From an uncultured Rhodanobacteraceae bacterium (GTDB taxonomy: Bacteria > Pseudomonadota > Gammaproteobacteria > Xanthomonadales > Rhodanobacteraceae): a stretch of DNA of 7,071 nt. Below the pieces are notes generated by a model that was not told the origin of the DNA, made no database searches, and was given only the letters and a program-made list of their open reading frames with translations. A program made the translations under genes and the position numbers. The stretch covers positions 1 through 7,071 of the forward strand of contig CALFNI010000228.1 of the NCBI GenBank assembly GCA_937902695.1, in the 5' to 3' direction. Within the stretch, counting starts at the first letter, position 1, and the number at the start of each line of letters is the position of its first letter. Shown here piece by piece: positions 1 to 6,270 of the stretch.

Positions 1-531
1 GACTGGACGGTCGGCGGTGCGTGGGCGCTTGACCACAACGACGACTTGTATCTGCTCGACGTAGTGCGCGGGCGCTGGGGTACGATGGCGATCATCGAGC
101 AGATCGTCGGGTTGGTGCTAAAGTGGGATCCGGAAGTGTTCGCGGGGGAGCGCGGTCAGATCTACGAAGCGATCTGGCCGATTCTGCGTCAGGAGCTCGA
201 CAAGCAGCGTCGTTACCTTTCGTTCGACGAGTCGCTGTTACCGGTGCAGGACAAAGAAGTGCGCGCGCGGCCGCTGCAGGGGCGTGTGCAGCGGCACAAG
301 ATGCTGTTTTCGTACGACACAACCGTGCGGCCGGAGATCTACGATGACGTCGAGAAAGAGCTGCTTCGCTTCCCGAACGGCACCAACGACGACATCGTCG
401 ATATGATGTCCTGGGCAGCGCGGCTCGTGTCCAAATTGGCCCTCCCGAATTCGCCGCTCCCGAAAGGGCGCCCGGCGTCGAGTTGGAAGGATCGCTTCCG
501 CAACAAGCGACTCTCTGCGATGGCGTCCTGA
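1..531 (+). CDS. terL: Terminase large subunit, C-terminal nuclease part (5'-truncated)
   Basis: The reading frame is open from base 1 to a TGA at 529-531, giving 176 residues. The N-terminal ATPase domain and the first nuclease aspartate lie outside the window. What remains looks like the RNase H-like nuclease domain of phage large terminases, which cuts concatemeric DNA at the end of each packaging round. A beta strand (LYLLDVVRGRW, residues 17-27) is followed by a conserved-type acidic position in GERGQ (E50). Next comes the DKEVRARPLQGRV segment starting at D84, matching the usual 'DK..RA.pL' motif. The closing RFPNGTNDDIVDMMSW (123-138) holds the terminal metal-binding aspartates, D130 and D131. 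The protein would act with a small terminase and dock on the portal encoded directly downstream. An in-frame ATG lies at 85, but homology to nuclease motifs before it shows that it is not the real start. The family call is from motif recognition, and I am confident in it. Confidence 0.9.
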   Translation, partial: DWTVGGAWALDHNDDLYLLDVVRGRWGTMAIIEQIVGLVLKWDPEVFAGERGQIYEAIWPILRQELDKQRRYLSFDESLLPVQDKEVRARPLQGRVQRHKMLFSYDTTVRPEIYDDVEKELLRFPNGTNDDIVDMMSWAARLVSKLALPNSPLPKGRPASSWKDRFRNKRLSAMAS

Positions 532-533
532 CC

Positions 534-2702
534 ATGAACGACTACGATCTCGCGCGATTCAATTACAAGAACTACCGGTACTGTTATGAGAACGGACATC
601 AGCAGTTCCTGGTCAAGGCGCTGCGGTGCTTCAACTTCTGGAACAGCCGACAGTGGGACGAAAGCGATTTGCGTCGTCTCGCCGCGGCGGGTCGGCCTGC
701 ACTGACACTCAATACGATCGAGTCGCTGGTGCGCGCGCTCGGCGGTATGCAGAAGGCGCTCCGCAACGACGTACGTTTTGCGCCGACAGCATCGGGGAAC
801 TCGGATGGCGCGGACGTACGCGACGCGCTTTGGCTCGACGTGCAGAACTTCAACAAGCTGAACTTCCTCGAGAGCGATAACTACACGCGCGGGCTCATCA
901 CGAGCCGTGCGTATTACGACATTCGCGTCGATTTCAACGAGTCGATGCAGGGCAATGTGTCGATCCGGCCGAAGCGCCCGCAGGACGTCATTCTCGACCC
1001 GAGTTTCCTCGACTACGACCCGTGCGAATGGCCGCAGGTCTTCGATATCTCGTGGGAGAATTTGCAGACCCTGCGCTATCTCTACGGCAAGGACAAGGCC
1101 GACGCGTGCAAGGGTGGCTACGATCCGAACTTCTTCGATGTCGACGATCTCTCGCAGACGCGTGAGTTCGGAGCGTTGCCGTACTACACCGATGGGTGGG
1201 ACGAGAACTCGATCGATAACGGCCTCGTGCGCGCGTTCAAGGTCATCGGTCGTCAGTACACGGTTCTGAAGCGCAAGGAGTGCTTCATCGACACCGTTAC
1301 GGGTGATTTCAACGAGATCCCGGAGTCGTGGGATCGCGCCAAGATTCAGAAGGTGCTACGCCTGGCGCCGGATCTCACTACGCTGAAGCGTGAGATTAAG
1401 ACGATCCGCTGGACCGTGACGTGCAACGACGTCGTGCTGCACGACGAAGACAGCCCGTACAAGTGGTTTACGATCGTGCCGTATTACCCGACGATGCTCG
1501 ACGGCGCCACAATGGGCATCGTCGAGCACCTGATCGACCCGCAGCAGCTCTACAATAAGGTGACGTCGCAAGAGCTGCACATCATCAACACGACAGCGAA
1601 CTCGGGCTACATCGTCAAGAAGGGCGCGCTCGCCAACATGCGCCCCGAAGAGCTCGAAGACACCGGCGCGCGTACGGGCCTCGTGATCGAGGTCAACAAC
1701 GACGTCAACACCGATATCGCGAAGATCACGCCGAACCAGGTGCCGACCGCGCACGACCGTATCAGCTTCAAGGCCGACGCGATCATGCGCCAGCTGAGTG
1801 GTATCCCGAACGGCGGCCGCGGTTTCGCGCGCGAAGACGTGTCGGGCGACGCGATTGAGCAGAACCAGGCCGCGCAGGACATCAACTCGGTCAATTGGCT
1901 CGACAACCTGTACCGCTCGCGCCAGCTGCTCGCCGAGCGTGCGCAGGACTGCTGGATGGCGTACTACAGCGAAGAGCGCGCGATCGTGATCAACCGCGGC
2001 TCGCCGTTCAAGCCGAACTTCCAGACGATCCCGCTCAACCAGGTGACGCCAGAAGGCGCGGTGCTCAACGACATCACACAGGGTCGCTACACAACGACGC
2101 TGGTGCCTTCGCCGCAACGCTCGACGATGTCGGAGTCCGATTTCAAGACGCTGGTCGATGCGCGCGAACGTCTCGGTATCATGATTCCGGATGACATCCT
2201 GCTCGAACTGTTGCCCGGTGTGCATGACAAGGCGCGCTTGCTGCGTTCGCTCAAGGGCGACAGTGGAGATGCGCAGGCACAGCAACAGCAACTGGAGCAG
2301 CAGAACCTTATCAAGCAGGGCCAACTCACCGACGCGCAGATCGCCGAGCGCCAGGCCGCGGCCGATCTCTCGACGGCGCGCGCGAACAAGGCGAACACCG
2401 AGGCGCAGAGCGATCCCGACGCTGCGTACGAGCGCGTCGAGACGACGCGCATCGCGTCGGATCACGCGCTCGAAGTGCAGCGACTCAACATGGAGAGCGC
2501 CAACAACGCGCTGAAGTACCGGCAGGCGAACCGCGATACGGCCGTCAAGTTGACGAAGATCGAGTCCGACAATGCGAATCACCGCATCTCGGCACTGACC
2601 GATCTCGCCAAGACGGCAGCAAAACCACCGCCCGCACCCAAAGCCCCCGTGGCGAAAAAGCCCGCGGCTAAGAAAGCCACACCCAGACGGAGATCCGCAT
2701 GA
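534..2702 (+). CDS. Portal protein, P22-type, with basic C-terminal tail
   Basis: This 722-aa protein is close to the length of phage P22 portal. It would form the dodecameric ring at one capsid vertex through which DNA passes and to which terminase and neck proteins attach. The N-terminal part has the family pattern: an aromatic-rich helix, W-D-E-S-D-L, then GRPALTLNTIESLVRALGG (residues 60-78), a region that precedes the clip and wing in P22-like portals. A PNGGRGFAREDVSGDAIEQ segment (about 424-442) and a helix with NWLDNLYRSRQLLAERA follow. Residues about 580-690 are rich in Q, A and charged residues and probably form the long helical barrel. The last 30 residues (693-722) are K/R/P/A-rich with 10 basic and no acidic residues. 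The ATG at 534 lies 2 nt after the terminase stop and has no clear Shine-Dalgarno, so translation is probably coupled. An in-frame TTG at 483 would add 17 residues with no portal-like features. The stop overlaps the next start (ATGA). Confidence 0.88.
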   Translation: MNDYDLARFNYKNYRYCYENGHQQFLVKALRCFNFWNSRQWDESDLRRLAAAGRPALTLNTIESLVRALGGMQKALRNDVRFAPTASGNSDGADVRDALWLDVQNFNKLNFLESDNYTRGLITSRAYYDIRVDFNESMQGNVSIRPKRPQDVILDPSFLDYDPCEWPQVFDISWENLQTLRYLYGKDKADACKGGYDPNFFDVDDLSQTREFGALPYYTDGWDENSIDNGLVRAFKVIGRQYTVLKRKECFIDTVTGDFNEIPESWDRAKIQKVLRLAPDLTTLKREIKTIRWTVTCNDVVLHDEDSPYKWFTIVPYYPTMLDGATMGIVEHLIDPQQLYNKVTSQELHIINTTANSGYIVKKGALANMRPEELEDTGARTGLVIEVNNDVNTDIAKITPNQVPTAHDRISFKADAIMRQLSGIPNGGRGFAREDVSGDAIEQNQAAQDINSVNWLDNLYRSRQLLAERAQDCWMAYYSEERAIVINRGSPFKPNFQTIPLNQVTPEGAVLNDITQGRYTTTLVPSPQRSTMSESDFKTLVDARERLGIMIPDDILLELLPGVHDKARLLRSLKGDSGDAQAQQQQLEQQNLIKQGQLTDAQIAERQAAADLSTARANKANTEAQSDPDAAYERVETTRIASDHALEVQRLNMESANNALKYRQANRDTAVKLTKIESDNANHRISALTDLAKTAAKPPPAPKAPVAKKPAAKKATPRRRSA

Positions 2703-3826
2703 GCAAGGCCGAGAAAGTCGAAATTCCGAAGACCGATGTCGAGCTCGAGCTCGAGGAGCTCGCGAAGGAGGATGACGGCAGCGATGGTGCTGGCGTCGGT
2801 GAAGAGGAAGAGACCGAGGGCGAAGAGTCCGAGGAAGAAGCTGAGGGCGAAGAGTCTGAGGAAGAGCCCGAGCGCGAGCGCGACCCCAAGACCGGCCGCT
2901 TCAAGCCGCTGAAGAAAACGCCTGCCAAGAAGGACGGCAAGGCTTCCGACGACGAGGAAGAAGAGGAATCCGAGGAAGAAGGCGAGGAGTCCGAAGAGGG
3001 CGAGGAAGGCGAGGAGTCCGAAGAGGGCGAGGAAGGCGAAGAAGAGGGCGCCGACGACAAGGGTCCGAAGTCGCGCTCGTCGCAGAAAATCCGGCAGCTC
3101 GTCGAGTCACGTAACAAGGCCAACGAGCGCATTGCCGCGCTCGAAGGACAGCTCAAAGTCCTGACGGCCGGCGCGTCGAAGAAGGACGAGGACAAGCCGA
3201 AGGTCAAGACGGCCAAGGACGTCACGGCTGAGCACAAGGAAGAACTCGACGCTCTCTACGAGAAGGTCGAAGAGGCACGCGCGGACAGCGACGTCAAGGC
3301 CGCGGCCAAGCACCAGCGCCGGATCGACGAGATTCGCGAGCTGATTGCGGATACGAAGCTCTCGGAGCAGAAAGGCGCAGCGGCCACGGAAGCGCGACAG
3401 GCGATCGAGAACGAGAAGTTCGACACCGCGCTCGACTACCTGCTCAAGGCGCGCCCGGTGCTGGACGAGAACTCTAAGCACTTCGACAGGCGTGTTTTTA
3501 ACGAGCTTTCGTTCCAGGTTCGCGCGTACGAAGGCGCCGGCATGACGCCGCACAACGCGCTGCGTCGGGCCTGCGCTCTCATCTTCGTCGAGGATCCGTT
3601 TGACCCGCCGAAGAAGGACGCGGACACCAGCACCAAGACGCCGGAGAAGAAAAAGACCGACGTGAAGAAGAATGCCGAGACGGAACGCAAGCAGGCTCCG
3701 CGCGGTGGAAAGCACGTGCAGGACGAGGGTACCGGCGAGATCGACCCCGACAAGCTGACGGACGAGGAGCTGCTGGCGCTCCCGCCTGCGAAGCTCGCTC
3801 GCCTGGACGGTAGCCTCGGTAACTAA
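2699..3826 (+). CDS. Probable capsid scaffolding protein, highly acidic
   Basis: A 375-aa protein encoded between portal and coat genes, the usual place of a scaffolding protein, which guides coat assembly and then leaves the procapsid. The start is set by GGAGA at 2689-2693, five bases before the ATG, and the 4-nt overlap with the portal gene. Two acidic tracts dominate the N-terminal third: residues 35-60 (18 of 26 are E) and 84-120 (27 of 37 are D or E, none basic). They are split by a basic linker with DPKTGRF (62-68), a motif common near the N-termini of phage scaffold-like proteins. Residues about 124-155 and 176-235 look like charged coiled-coil helices. GMTPHNALRRACALIF (281-296) and the end segment LTDEELLALPPAKLARLDG (353-371) resemble scaffold or capsid-assembly C-termini. 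No protease motif is visible. The role rests mainly on position and composition; an internal head protein is the alternative. Confidence 0.7.
   Translation: MSKAEKVEIPKTDVELELEELAKEDDGSDGAGVGEEEETEGEESEEEAEGEESEEEPERERDPKTGRFKPLKKTPAKKDGKASDDEEEEESEEEGEESEEGEEGEESEEGEEGEEEGADDKGPKSRSSQKIRQLVESRNKANERIAALEGQLKVLTAGASKKDEDKPKVKTAKDVTAEHKEELDALYEKVEEARADSDVKAAAKHQRRIDEIRELIADTKLSEQKGAAATEARQAIENEKFDTALDYLLKARPVLDENSKHFDRRVFNELSFQVRAYEGAGMTPHNALRRACALIFVEDPFDPPKKDADTSTKTPEKKKTDVKKNAETERKQAPRGGKHVQDEGTGEIDPDKLTDEELLALPPAKLARLDGSLGN
2816..2869 (+). repeat. 27-nt tandem repeat, two copies, in the scaffold gene
   Basis: Copies at 2816-2842 and 2843-2869 each begin GAGGGCGAAGAGTC and encode EGEESEEEA and EGEESEEEP. 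They differ only by a silent TCC/TCT change and by changes at the last codons. The unit is nine codons, so gain or loss keeps the frame. It makes up most of the first acidic tract of the protein. Confidence 0.85.
2984..3037 (+). repeat. 27-nt perfect tandem repeat, two copies, in the scaffold gene
   Basis: Copies at 2984-3010 and 3011-3037 are identical, each encoding EESEEGEEG. The perfect identity suggests a recent duplication by slippage or unequal exchange. The period is the same nine codons as the repeat about 170 bases upstream. Flanking sequence (2954-2983 and 3038-3049) holds degenerate partial units of the same GAG/GAA-rich type. Confidence 0.9.
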
Positions 3827-3849
3827 GTTGCAGGGCGGTGGGTAGTCGA

Positions 3850-3880
3850 GGGGGCTTGCATTGCAAGCCCCCTTTGCTTT
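3850..3880 (+). terminator. Rho-independent terminator after the scaffold gene
   Basis: The inverted repeat GGGGGCTTGC / GCAAGCCCCC spans 3850-3872 with a very short loop (9-10 bp stem, 3-5 nt loop). It is followed at once by TTTGCTTT (3873-3880). It lies 24 nt after the stop of the scaffold gene and ahead of the coat gene. The GC-rich stem plus T-rich tail is a textbook intrinsic terminator. It would reduce read-through from the portal-scaffold transcript into the coat gene, or trim its 3' end. Confidence 0.85.
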
Positions 3881-4034
3881 AGTGTCCGCGCGTCGGATAC
3901 GGCACGTTACGCCGCTTCGCTAGCAGACCGGATCAAAGTCTGCGTTGTACTCGCCACCCGAGCGTTATTCGGGATGTGACACAGGATCGGCGCATTCAGC
4001 GCCTACGACCTACTCACCTCTGGCGAGGAATAAC
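3881..4034 (+). promoter_or_regulatory. Leader region of the major capsid gene, with small hairpins
   Basis: This 154-nt non-coding stretch lies between the terminator and the coat gene start. Three small inverted repeats can be seen: GCAGAC/GTCTGC at 3923-3928 and 3938-3943; CCCGA/TCGGG at 3957-3961 and 3969-3973; GGCGC/GCGCC at 3989-3993 and 3999-4003. A fourth, CCTC/GAGG at 4017-4020 and 4025-4028, would cover part of the Shine-Dalgarno GAGGA (4025-4029), which is five bases from the ATG at 4035. No convincing sigma-70 promoter was found, but the upstream terminator implies that a promoter or controlled read-through serves the coat gene. The stems are short, and some may be chance in GC-rich DNA. 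Confidence 0.35.
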
Positions 4035-5147
4035 ATGAAGACCAATTTCGCTGGCATGATGGACAATGCGCTGCGCGTCTGGGCGCGTCGCACTTGGGCC
4101 GAAGCCCGCAACAAGACCCTCATCATGCCGTTTACGGGTACCGACCCGAACAGCATGATCCAGCGGCAGACCGAGCTCACGGAGACGAAGAACGGTAACC
4201 GCGCGACCATCACGCTCGTTCTCGACGCGCAGGGCGACGGCGTCGTCGGCGACAACCAGTTGAAGGGCAACGAAGAAGCCCTCGGCCTGGACGAGATGGA
4301 GATCAAGTTCGACCAGCTGCGGTTCGGTCATGCGAACACCGGCAAGATGTCGGACATGAAGTCCATCCTCAACTTCCGCAACGTGGCGCGCGATCAGATC
4401 GCGAACCGCTTCGCGCAGGCGATGGACGAACTCGCATTCCTCACGCTCTCGGGCGTGGCGTATACGCAGAAACCGGACGGCACCACGCGCGTCGGTTCGC
4501 AGTGGCCGCTGCTCGAGTACGCCGCGGACGTCACCGCGCCGACCACGAACCGCTATCGCCGCTGGGACGCGACCTCCGGCCTCGTCGCCGGTGACACGAC
4601 CGCGGTCGATCCCGCCGACACGCCGACCTGGAAGATGCTGGTCGACATGAAGGCATACGCGGTCAATACGTGGGTCAAGCCGCTGCGCTCGACCGACGGT
4701 GTCGAGGTCTACAACGTCTTCATGACGCCGAACGGAATCGCCCGGCTCAAGAAGGACTCCGACTTCCTCGAAGCGTGGAAGCATGCGCAGGCGCGCGGTG
4801 AGTCGAACCCGCTGTTCAAGGGTACGGCGCACGGCGGCAAGCGCGGCATCTACATCGACGGTCTCAACATCCTCGAGTACCGGAACGTCTATCACCCGAG
4901 CACGTGGGGCAGCGGCAGCGACGTCGCCGGCCAGCGCGTCCTCCTCTGCGGCGCGCAGGCACTGGCGTTCGCCGATCCGATGGGCGCTATCGGTGCGCCC
5001 GAGTGGCACGAAGAGCGTGACGACTACGACAACCGGAACGGTATCGCGGGCGCGAAGCGCTTCGGCTTCAAGAAGCCGGTGTACTTCAACACGCACCTGC
5101 AGAGCACCGAAGATTTCGGTGTCCTCTGCGTCGACACCGCGGTCTAA
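4035..5147 (+). CDS. Major capsid protein, N4-gp56 family
   Basis: A 370-aa protein that would form the icosahedral shell. The core region at residues 76-140 carries the family pattern: LKGNEEALGLDEMEIKFDQL, then a segment around H/N-TGKMSDMKS, and a helix RNVARDQIANRFAQAMDELAFLTLSG. In N4-gp56-type coat proteins this corresponds to the 'L.G.EE.L..y...v.iDqlr' stretch followed by the helix ending in LsG. The N-terminal part (MKTNFAGMMDNALRVWARR...) and the PFTGTDPNSMIQ segment also fit. An insertion with VAGDTTAVDPADTPTW at about residues 182-197 probably lies at a surface loop or an extended segment. The ATG at 4035 is chosen because GAGGA sits five bases upstream; an in-frame TTG at 3945 would add 30 residues of unlikely sequence. 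The TAA stop overlaps the Shine-Dalgarno of the next gene. Fold (HK97-like) is inferred from the family. Confidence 0.88.
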   Translation: MKTNFAGMMDNALRVWARRTWAEARNKTLIMPFTGTDPNSMIQRQTELTETKNGNRATITLVLDAQGDGVVGDNQLKGNEEALGLDEMEIKFDQLRFGHANTGKMSDMKSILNFRNVARDQIANRFAQAMDELAFLTLSGVAYTQKPDGTTRVGSQWPLLEYAADVTAPTTNRYRRWDATSGLVAGDTTAVDPADTPTWKMLVDMKAYAVNTWVKPLRSTDGVEVYNVFMTPNGIARLKKDSDFLEAWKHAQARGESNPLFKGTAHGGKRGIYIDGLNILEYRNVYHPSTWGSGSDVAGQRVLLCGAQALAFADPMGAIGAPEWHEERDDYDNRNGIAGAKRFGFKKPVYFNTHLQSTEDFGVLCVDTAV

Positions 5148-5158
5148 GGAGCGCAACC

Positions 5159-5551
5159 ATGACCACGAAAGTTACGGGTTATCAGCACGGTGCACGCCCG
5201 CAGGCCGTCTTCGGCATCGCGAACTTCGGAACCGGCAACGGCTACGACATTCCGCTGCCGCCGGGCGCTCTGCTCGACACGATCAGCGTTTTCACCGAAA
5301 CGGCGTTCGACGCAGCGACGTCGGCCGTCCTTACGGTCGCTGACGGCACGACGACCTTCGCCAACGCGGTCGACGTCAAGTCGACGGGCGCGGAGACGGT
5401 CGCCAACACGCCGAAGTTCTACCCGAGCGGCGGTACGTTGCATGTCACGGGTGTGCAGGTCGGCACCTCGACGGTCGGTCGCACGATCGTCACGGCGACG
5501 TACACGCAGCTCAACAAGCAGGACGACGTGTTCGTCGGGACCGGCACGTAA
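5159..5551 (+). CDS. Small beta-rich structural protein, possible capsid decoration protein
   Basis: This 130-aa protein follows the coat gene by 11 nt with a very strong Shine-Dalgarno, TAAGGAG, that overlaps the coat stop (5145-5151). That predicts high expression. The sequence is rich in T, V, G and A, has no cysteine, no long helix, signal peptide or membrane segment, and reads as alternating strands. Examples are LPPGALLDTISVFTETAFD (33-51), SAVLTVADG (55-63), TLHVTGVQV (93-101) and GRTIVTATYTQL (107-118). The 'P-G-A-L-x-x-x-x-V-F-T-E-T-A-F-D' stretch resembles small beta-sandwich proteins often found after phage coat genes. Position, size and likely abundance suggest a decoration (cement) protein bound to the outside of the shell. 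I do not recognise a named family, and a head-fibre base or minor head protein is possible. Confidence 0.55.
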   Translation: MTTKVTGYQHGARPQAVFGIANFGTGNGYDIPLPPGALLDTISVFTETAFDAATSAVLTVADGTTTFANAVDVKSTGAETVANTPKFYPSGGTLHVTGVQVGTSTVGRTIVTATYTQLNKQDDVFVGTGT

Positions 5552-5563
5552 TCTGGGTGCGGC

Positions 5564-5614
5564 AGGACGCCGCTTTTCGAGCGGCGTCCTTCAACCGGCG
5601 CCGCTCACTTTTTT
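5564..5614 (+). terminator. Alternative hairpins with T6 tail: terminator or attenuator
   Basis: Three complementary arms occur: A (GGACGCCGCT, 5565-5574), B (AGCGGCGTCC, 5580-5589) and C (CGCCGCT, 5599-5605). A pairs with B over 10 bp (11 with A5564-T5590) around a 5-nt loop, but no T run follows directly. B can instead pair with C over 7 bp with a 12-nt loop, followed after CAC by six T (5609-5614), which looks like a terminator. The two pairings cannot form together because both use B. A plain reading is a leaky terminator or 3'-end stabilising hairpin after the small structural gene; an attenuator is a possibility. Confidence 0.55.
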
Positions 5615-5617
5615 CGA

Positions 5618-5640
5618 GAGTGCCTACGGAGTGGGCACTC
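5618..5640 (+). promoter_or_regulatory. Hairpin upstream of the 200-aa gene
   Basis: GAGTGCC (5618-5624) and GGCACTC (5634-5640) form a 7-bp stem with a 9-nt loop. It lies 12 nt before the Shine-Dalgarno AGAGGTGA (5653-5660) of the gene at 5667. It may protect the 5' end of a processed transcript or isolate the ribosome site from the structures upstream. No T run follows, so it is not an intrinsic terminator. A function is not shown by the sequence. Confidence 0.4.
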
Positions 5641-5666
5641 ATTACAACAACCAGAGGTGAAATCTC

Positions 5667-6269
5667 ATGGCCAAGTCCAAACCCAGTGCTCGAAAGCTCG
5701 TCCCCATGATCTCGCTGAAGACCATGGAAGTCATTTCTACGCTCGGCCACTCGGTGCGCTTCGTCGGCTCGCCGAAAGGGCTCGCTGAGCCGCACATCAC
5801 CAACGTGCATCCGGCGATCGTGCAGGAGTGCCTCGCGAAAGGCGCGATGGTCGTCGATAGCGGCGATCAGCCATTCATCGACGAGAACGCGAAGATCAAG
5901 GCGGCGTTCGCGCCAGGTGAGCTGCGCACGTCGATCGTGTTCCTTGTCATGCAGCGCATGAAGGAACAGAACAACGCGAAGCTCTTCACCAGCGGCGGTA
6001 TCCCGAAGGCCGAAGTCGTGTCGCAGATGCTCGGCTTCGATGTCACCGACAAGGAAATGAAGACGCTCTGGCAGCAGTTCCAGTCGGCCGTTAACGGCGA
6101 CAAGGAGCTCGACGTGGATCCGCGGGCGAAGCTCGCGCTCGACGTCATGGATGCCGCGAACGTCGACGAGCTCAAGATGGTCGCTTCCGAGATGAACGTC
6201 CCGACCGATGAAACGGACGGCCTCACTACGAAAGACCTGAAGCAGCTGCTTCTCTCCAAGTTCGCCTGA
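5667..6269 (+). CDS. Hypothetical phage head-module protein, 200 aa
   Basis: I do not recognise this protein. The start is supported by AGAGGTGA, six bases ahead of the ATG. Residues 1-10 are basic. Residues 15-63 include a strand-like LGHSVRFVG (26-34) and a conserved-looking ITNVHPAIVQECLAKGAMVVD (44-64), a layout seen in small phage proteins that contain 'P..l...a...G..p.D'. Residues 88-140 are helical, with a VVSQMLGFDVTDKEM segment and WQQF. The C-terminus, VDELKMVASEMNV...GLTTKDLKQLLLSKF (166-199), resembles the helix-extended loop-helix pattern of SAP- or HeH-like domains, though it is weak. There is no signal peptide or transmembrane segment. It sits between the small capsid-associated gene and the adaptor gene, with 1 nt to the latter, so a structural or assembly role in the neck or head is the best inference. 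Confidence 0.6.
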   Translation: MAKSKPSARKLVPMISLKTMEVISTLGHSVRFVGSPKGLAEPHITNVHPAIVQECLAKGAMVVDSGDQPFIDENAKIKAAFAPGELRTSIVFLVMQRMKEQNNAKLFTSGGIPKAEVVSQMLGFDVTDKEMKTLWQQFQSAVNGDKELDVDPRAKLALDVMDAANVDELKMVASEMNVPTDETDGLTTKDLKQLLLSKFA

Positions 6270-6270
6270 C

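Noticed and set aside
483..533. TTG-initiated 17-residue extension of the portal protein into the terminase gene
   Set aside because: The ATG at 534 fits the terminase stop junction, and the extension does not look like a portal N-terminus.
1356..2582. Long open frame (408 codons) on the minus strand inside the portal gene
   Set aside because: It is arginine/leucine/valine-rich in the way typical of antisense shadows of GC-rich genes, shows no recognisable domain, and lies fully inside a well-supported portal gene.
3898..4003. Possible tRNA in the gap before the coat gene
   Set aside because: The small stems do not form a cloverleaf: no T-arm GTTCRA sequence, no 7-nt anticodon loop on a 5-bp stem, and no acceptor pairing.
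4004..4018. Partial similarity to a T7-class RNA polymerase promoter (TACGAC..ACT)
   Set aside because: The match breaks in the initiation part, and transcription would start only about 7 nt before the Shine-Dalgarno; it is likely chance.
3945..4034. TTG-initiated 30-residue N-terminal extension of the coat protein
   Set aside because: The ATG at 4035 has GAGGA at ideal spacing, and the extension has no capsid-like features and runs through the non-coding leader.
4014..5156. Long open frame (380 codons) on the minus strand opposite the coat gene
   Set aside because: Low-complexity R/V/L/D composition and exact antisense position to the capsid gene indicate a codon-bias shadow.
5190..5660. 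Alternative-frame open reading frame over the small structural gene and the following gap
   Set aside because: It is S/R/T-rich low complexity, lacks a good ribosome site, and competes with a gene having a near-perfect one; it also runs through the hairpin region.
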